32,863 nt of DNA from Planctomycetota bacterium. GTDB taxonomy: Bacteria; Planctomycetota; GCA-002687715. The notes beneath the pieces are model-generated. The model was not told where the DNA came from and ran no database searches. It saw only the letters and a program-made list of their open reading frames with translations. Positions 31,652 through 32,863 of this stretch are shown piece after piece (the stretch's first letter is position 1; every line of letters starts with the position of its first letter). The stretch spans positions 1 to 32,863 of the forward strand of contig NZBC01000227.1 of NCBI GenBank assembly GCA_002687715.1, given 5' to 3'. The translations under genes were made by a program, and so were the position numbers.

Positions 31652-32713
31652 ATGCGGAACATCGGATGGCTGTTGATCGTGCTGGCGGCGGCGGGTTGTG
31701 CTGCACCCGAGCGGGGAGATGGGCAACCAGCGCTACCGGCCGGGGCGGCGGTGAAGATGCGTTGGAACGCGATCCCTACGGGGACCCACGCGTCGCTGCG
31801 GGGGCTGTTCGCCGTCGATGGTCGCGTCGCGTGGGCGTCGGGTGCGGGCGGTACCTACCTGCGTACGGTGAACGGCGGCGTCCACTGGACTGCGCACGTC
31901 GTTCCGGGGGCAAGGAAGCTCGACTTTCGCGACACCCGGGCGCTGGACGAGAACACGGCCTGGGTCATGGCGGCGGGACCCGGCGCGGCGTCGCGCATCT
32001 ACCGCACCGACGATGGCGGCCACCACTGGCGCCGGCTGTGGACGAATCCGCACCCGGACGGATTCCTCGATGGCTTCGCGTGGTGGTCCAGACAGCGCGG
32101 CATCGCGTATGGCGATCCGGTTGACGGGCGCATGTTCGTCATGACGACGGTGGACGGCGGTGCATCCTGGCATCGCGTCCCGACGTCCGGACTCCCGGCG
32201 TCACGAGAAGGGGAGGCCGGGTTCGCTGCGAGCGGCACCGGCATCGCCGTCTCGGGATCGGACCACGCCTGGTTCGGCACCGGTGGTGCGAACGTCGCGC
32301 GAGTGTTCCGCACGACAGATGGCGGCGCGACGTGGAAAACCGCGGAGACGCCCCTGACCGACCCGTCCGGGTCGTCGGGCATCTTCTCCATCGCCTTCTC
32401 CGATTCGATGAACGGCGTCATCGTCGGCGGCGATTACACGCGGCCGGGTCGTGGGGTCGCCAACGCCGCCTGGACCGACGACGGTGGCGCGACCTGGCAC
32501 GCACCCACGGGCTCGCCGCTTTCCGGCTACCGCTCTGGCGTTGCCTGGCATGGCGACCTCATCATCGCGGTCGGTCCCTCCGGCACCGACGTCTCTCGCG
32601 ACGGTGGTCGCTCGTGGCAACCGTTCGATGAAACCGGTCTGCACGCGATCCGGCTCGTCGACGGCGGGGGCTATGGCAGCGGCGCAAGCGGGCGGGTCGC
32701 TCGCTTGCGCTAG
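31652..32713 (+). CDS. Lipoprotein with BNR/Ycf48-like beta-propeller
   Basis: The product has 353 residues. The ATG at 31652 opens a lipoprotein signal, MRNIGWLLIVLAAAGC, with a lipobox ending at C16, so it is anchored to a membrane by a lipid. The rest is a beta-propeller built from Asp-box-like turns. The pattern DGG-x-x-W recurs (NGGVHW, DDGGHHW, DGGASW, DGGATW twice and DGGRSW). These repeats match BNR/sialidase-type and Ycf48/photosynthesis-stability-like proteins, but no sialidase catalytic residues were recognised. A binding or assembly role at the cell surface is more likely than hydrolysis. It is monocistronic or read through from aroC. Confidence 0.88.
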   Translation: MRNIGWLLIVLAAAGCAAPERGDGQPALPAGAAVKMRWNAIPTGTHASLRGLFAVDGRVAWASGAGGTYLRTVNGGVHWTAHVVPGARKLDFRDTRALDENTAWVMAAGPGAASRIYRTDDGGHHWRRLWTNPHPDGFLDGFAWWSRQRGIAYGDPVDGRMFVMTTVDGGASWHRVPTSGLPASREGEAGFAASGTGIAVSGSDHAWFGTGGANVARVFRTTDGGATWKTAETPLTDPSGSSGIFSIAFSDSMNGVIVGGDYTRPGRGVANAAWTDDGGATWHAPTGSPLSGYRSGVAWHGDLIIAVGPSGTDVSRDGGRSWQPFDETGLHAIRLVDGGGYGSGASGRVARLR

Positions 32714-32727
32714 ACGCTTCGTCCCCC

Positions 32728-32863
32728 GGGAGCGCGGACCTCCAGGTCCGCTCTGACGTCTGTGGGAGCGCGGACCTCCAGGTCCGCTCTGGGGTTTGTG
32801 GGAGCGCGGACCTCCAGGTCCGCTCTGGGGTTTGTGGGAGCGCGGACCTCCAGGTCCGCTCTG
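32728..32863. repeat. Tandem array of the palindromic repeat, 36-bp period, running off the window
   Basis: Four units start at 32728, 32764, 32800 and 32836. Each is a 28-base repeat with the dyad GCGGACCTCCAGGTCCGC, followed by an 8-base spacer that is ACGTCTGT once and GGGTTTGT twice. The units are identical in the repeat part. The fourth is cut at the window end, so the array length is unknown. The same dyad appears at 10.7, 21.5-21.75 and 24.3 kb. No gene follows. Confidence 0.95.

Noticed and set aside
32728..32863. CRISPR array
   Set aside because: The spacers are only 8 bases and two are identical, the repeat has dispersed copies, and no cas gene is near.
1..32863. tRNA and rRNA genes
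   Set aside because: I looked for T-loop GGTTCGAATCC-like strings and conserved rRNA blocks and saw none that fold correctly.

Overview
This is a GC-rich, gene-dense bacterial chromosome segment with no rRNA, tRNA, phage, insertion sequence or CRISPR that I can recognise. The mix of families suggests a Planctomycetota-like or similarly complex environmental bacterium: a DUF1570-type peptidase, a secreted PKD protein, an M56 peptidase with a BlaI partner, MoxR/VWA genes, a PadR-controlled ABC exporter, and cell-wall genes outside a full dcw cluster. This is inference from gene content; no marker gene here fixes the taxonomy.

Layout. Bases 1-3461 (minus) hold a membrane sulfatase, cut by the window edge, and a secreted metallophosphoesterase-like protein. 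Bases 3520-7612 (plus) hold murE overlapping one long gene that encodes complete MurD and MurC ligases fused in a single 876-residue protein. Bases 7856-10647 hold a secreted PKD protein and pyruvate kinase. Bases 10658-13216 hold a palindromic repeat, a candidate structured RNA, and an NfeD-like/flotillin pair. A 12-bp-stem bidirectional terminator separates flotillin from a secreted TPR/DUF1570 peptidase (minus). A divergent anchored protein with carboxypeptidase-regulatory-like domains (plus) overlaps tail-to-tail with a MoxR-type AAA+/VWA operon (minus). That operon diverges from a DUF2089 regulator and a small membrane protein across an AT-rich dyad that covers a good promoter.

Bases 21544-24380 form the most unusual stretch. 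A BlaI-type repressor and an M56 (BlaR1-like) peptidase are bracketed by an inverted pair of ~170-210 bp repeats, 93% identical over a 113-bp core. The repeats belong to a palindromic repeat family that recurs at 10.7 kb and forms a 36-bp-period tandem array at the right edge. A pair of 16-bp dyads sits at the blaI promoter. Further right are an S9 peptidase, a padR-ABC ATPase-permease operon (minus) whose permease is split by an in-frame UGA at a probable Trp position, then aroC and a beta-propeller lipoprotein (plus).

Regulation seen across the window: several genes lack a Shine-Dalgarno and carry a TANNNT -10-like box 6-8 bases before the ATG, the geometry of leaderless transcripts. Genes inside operons have normal Shine-Dalgarno sequences or ATGA/GTGA/TGATG overlaps. 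All functions are assigned by reading motifs, without database searches.
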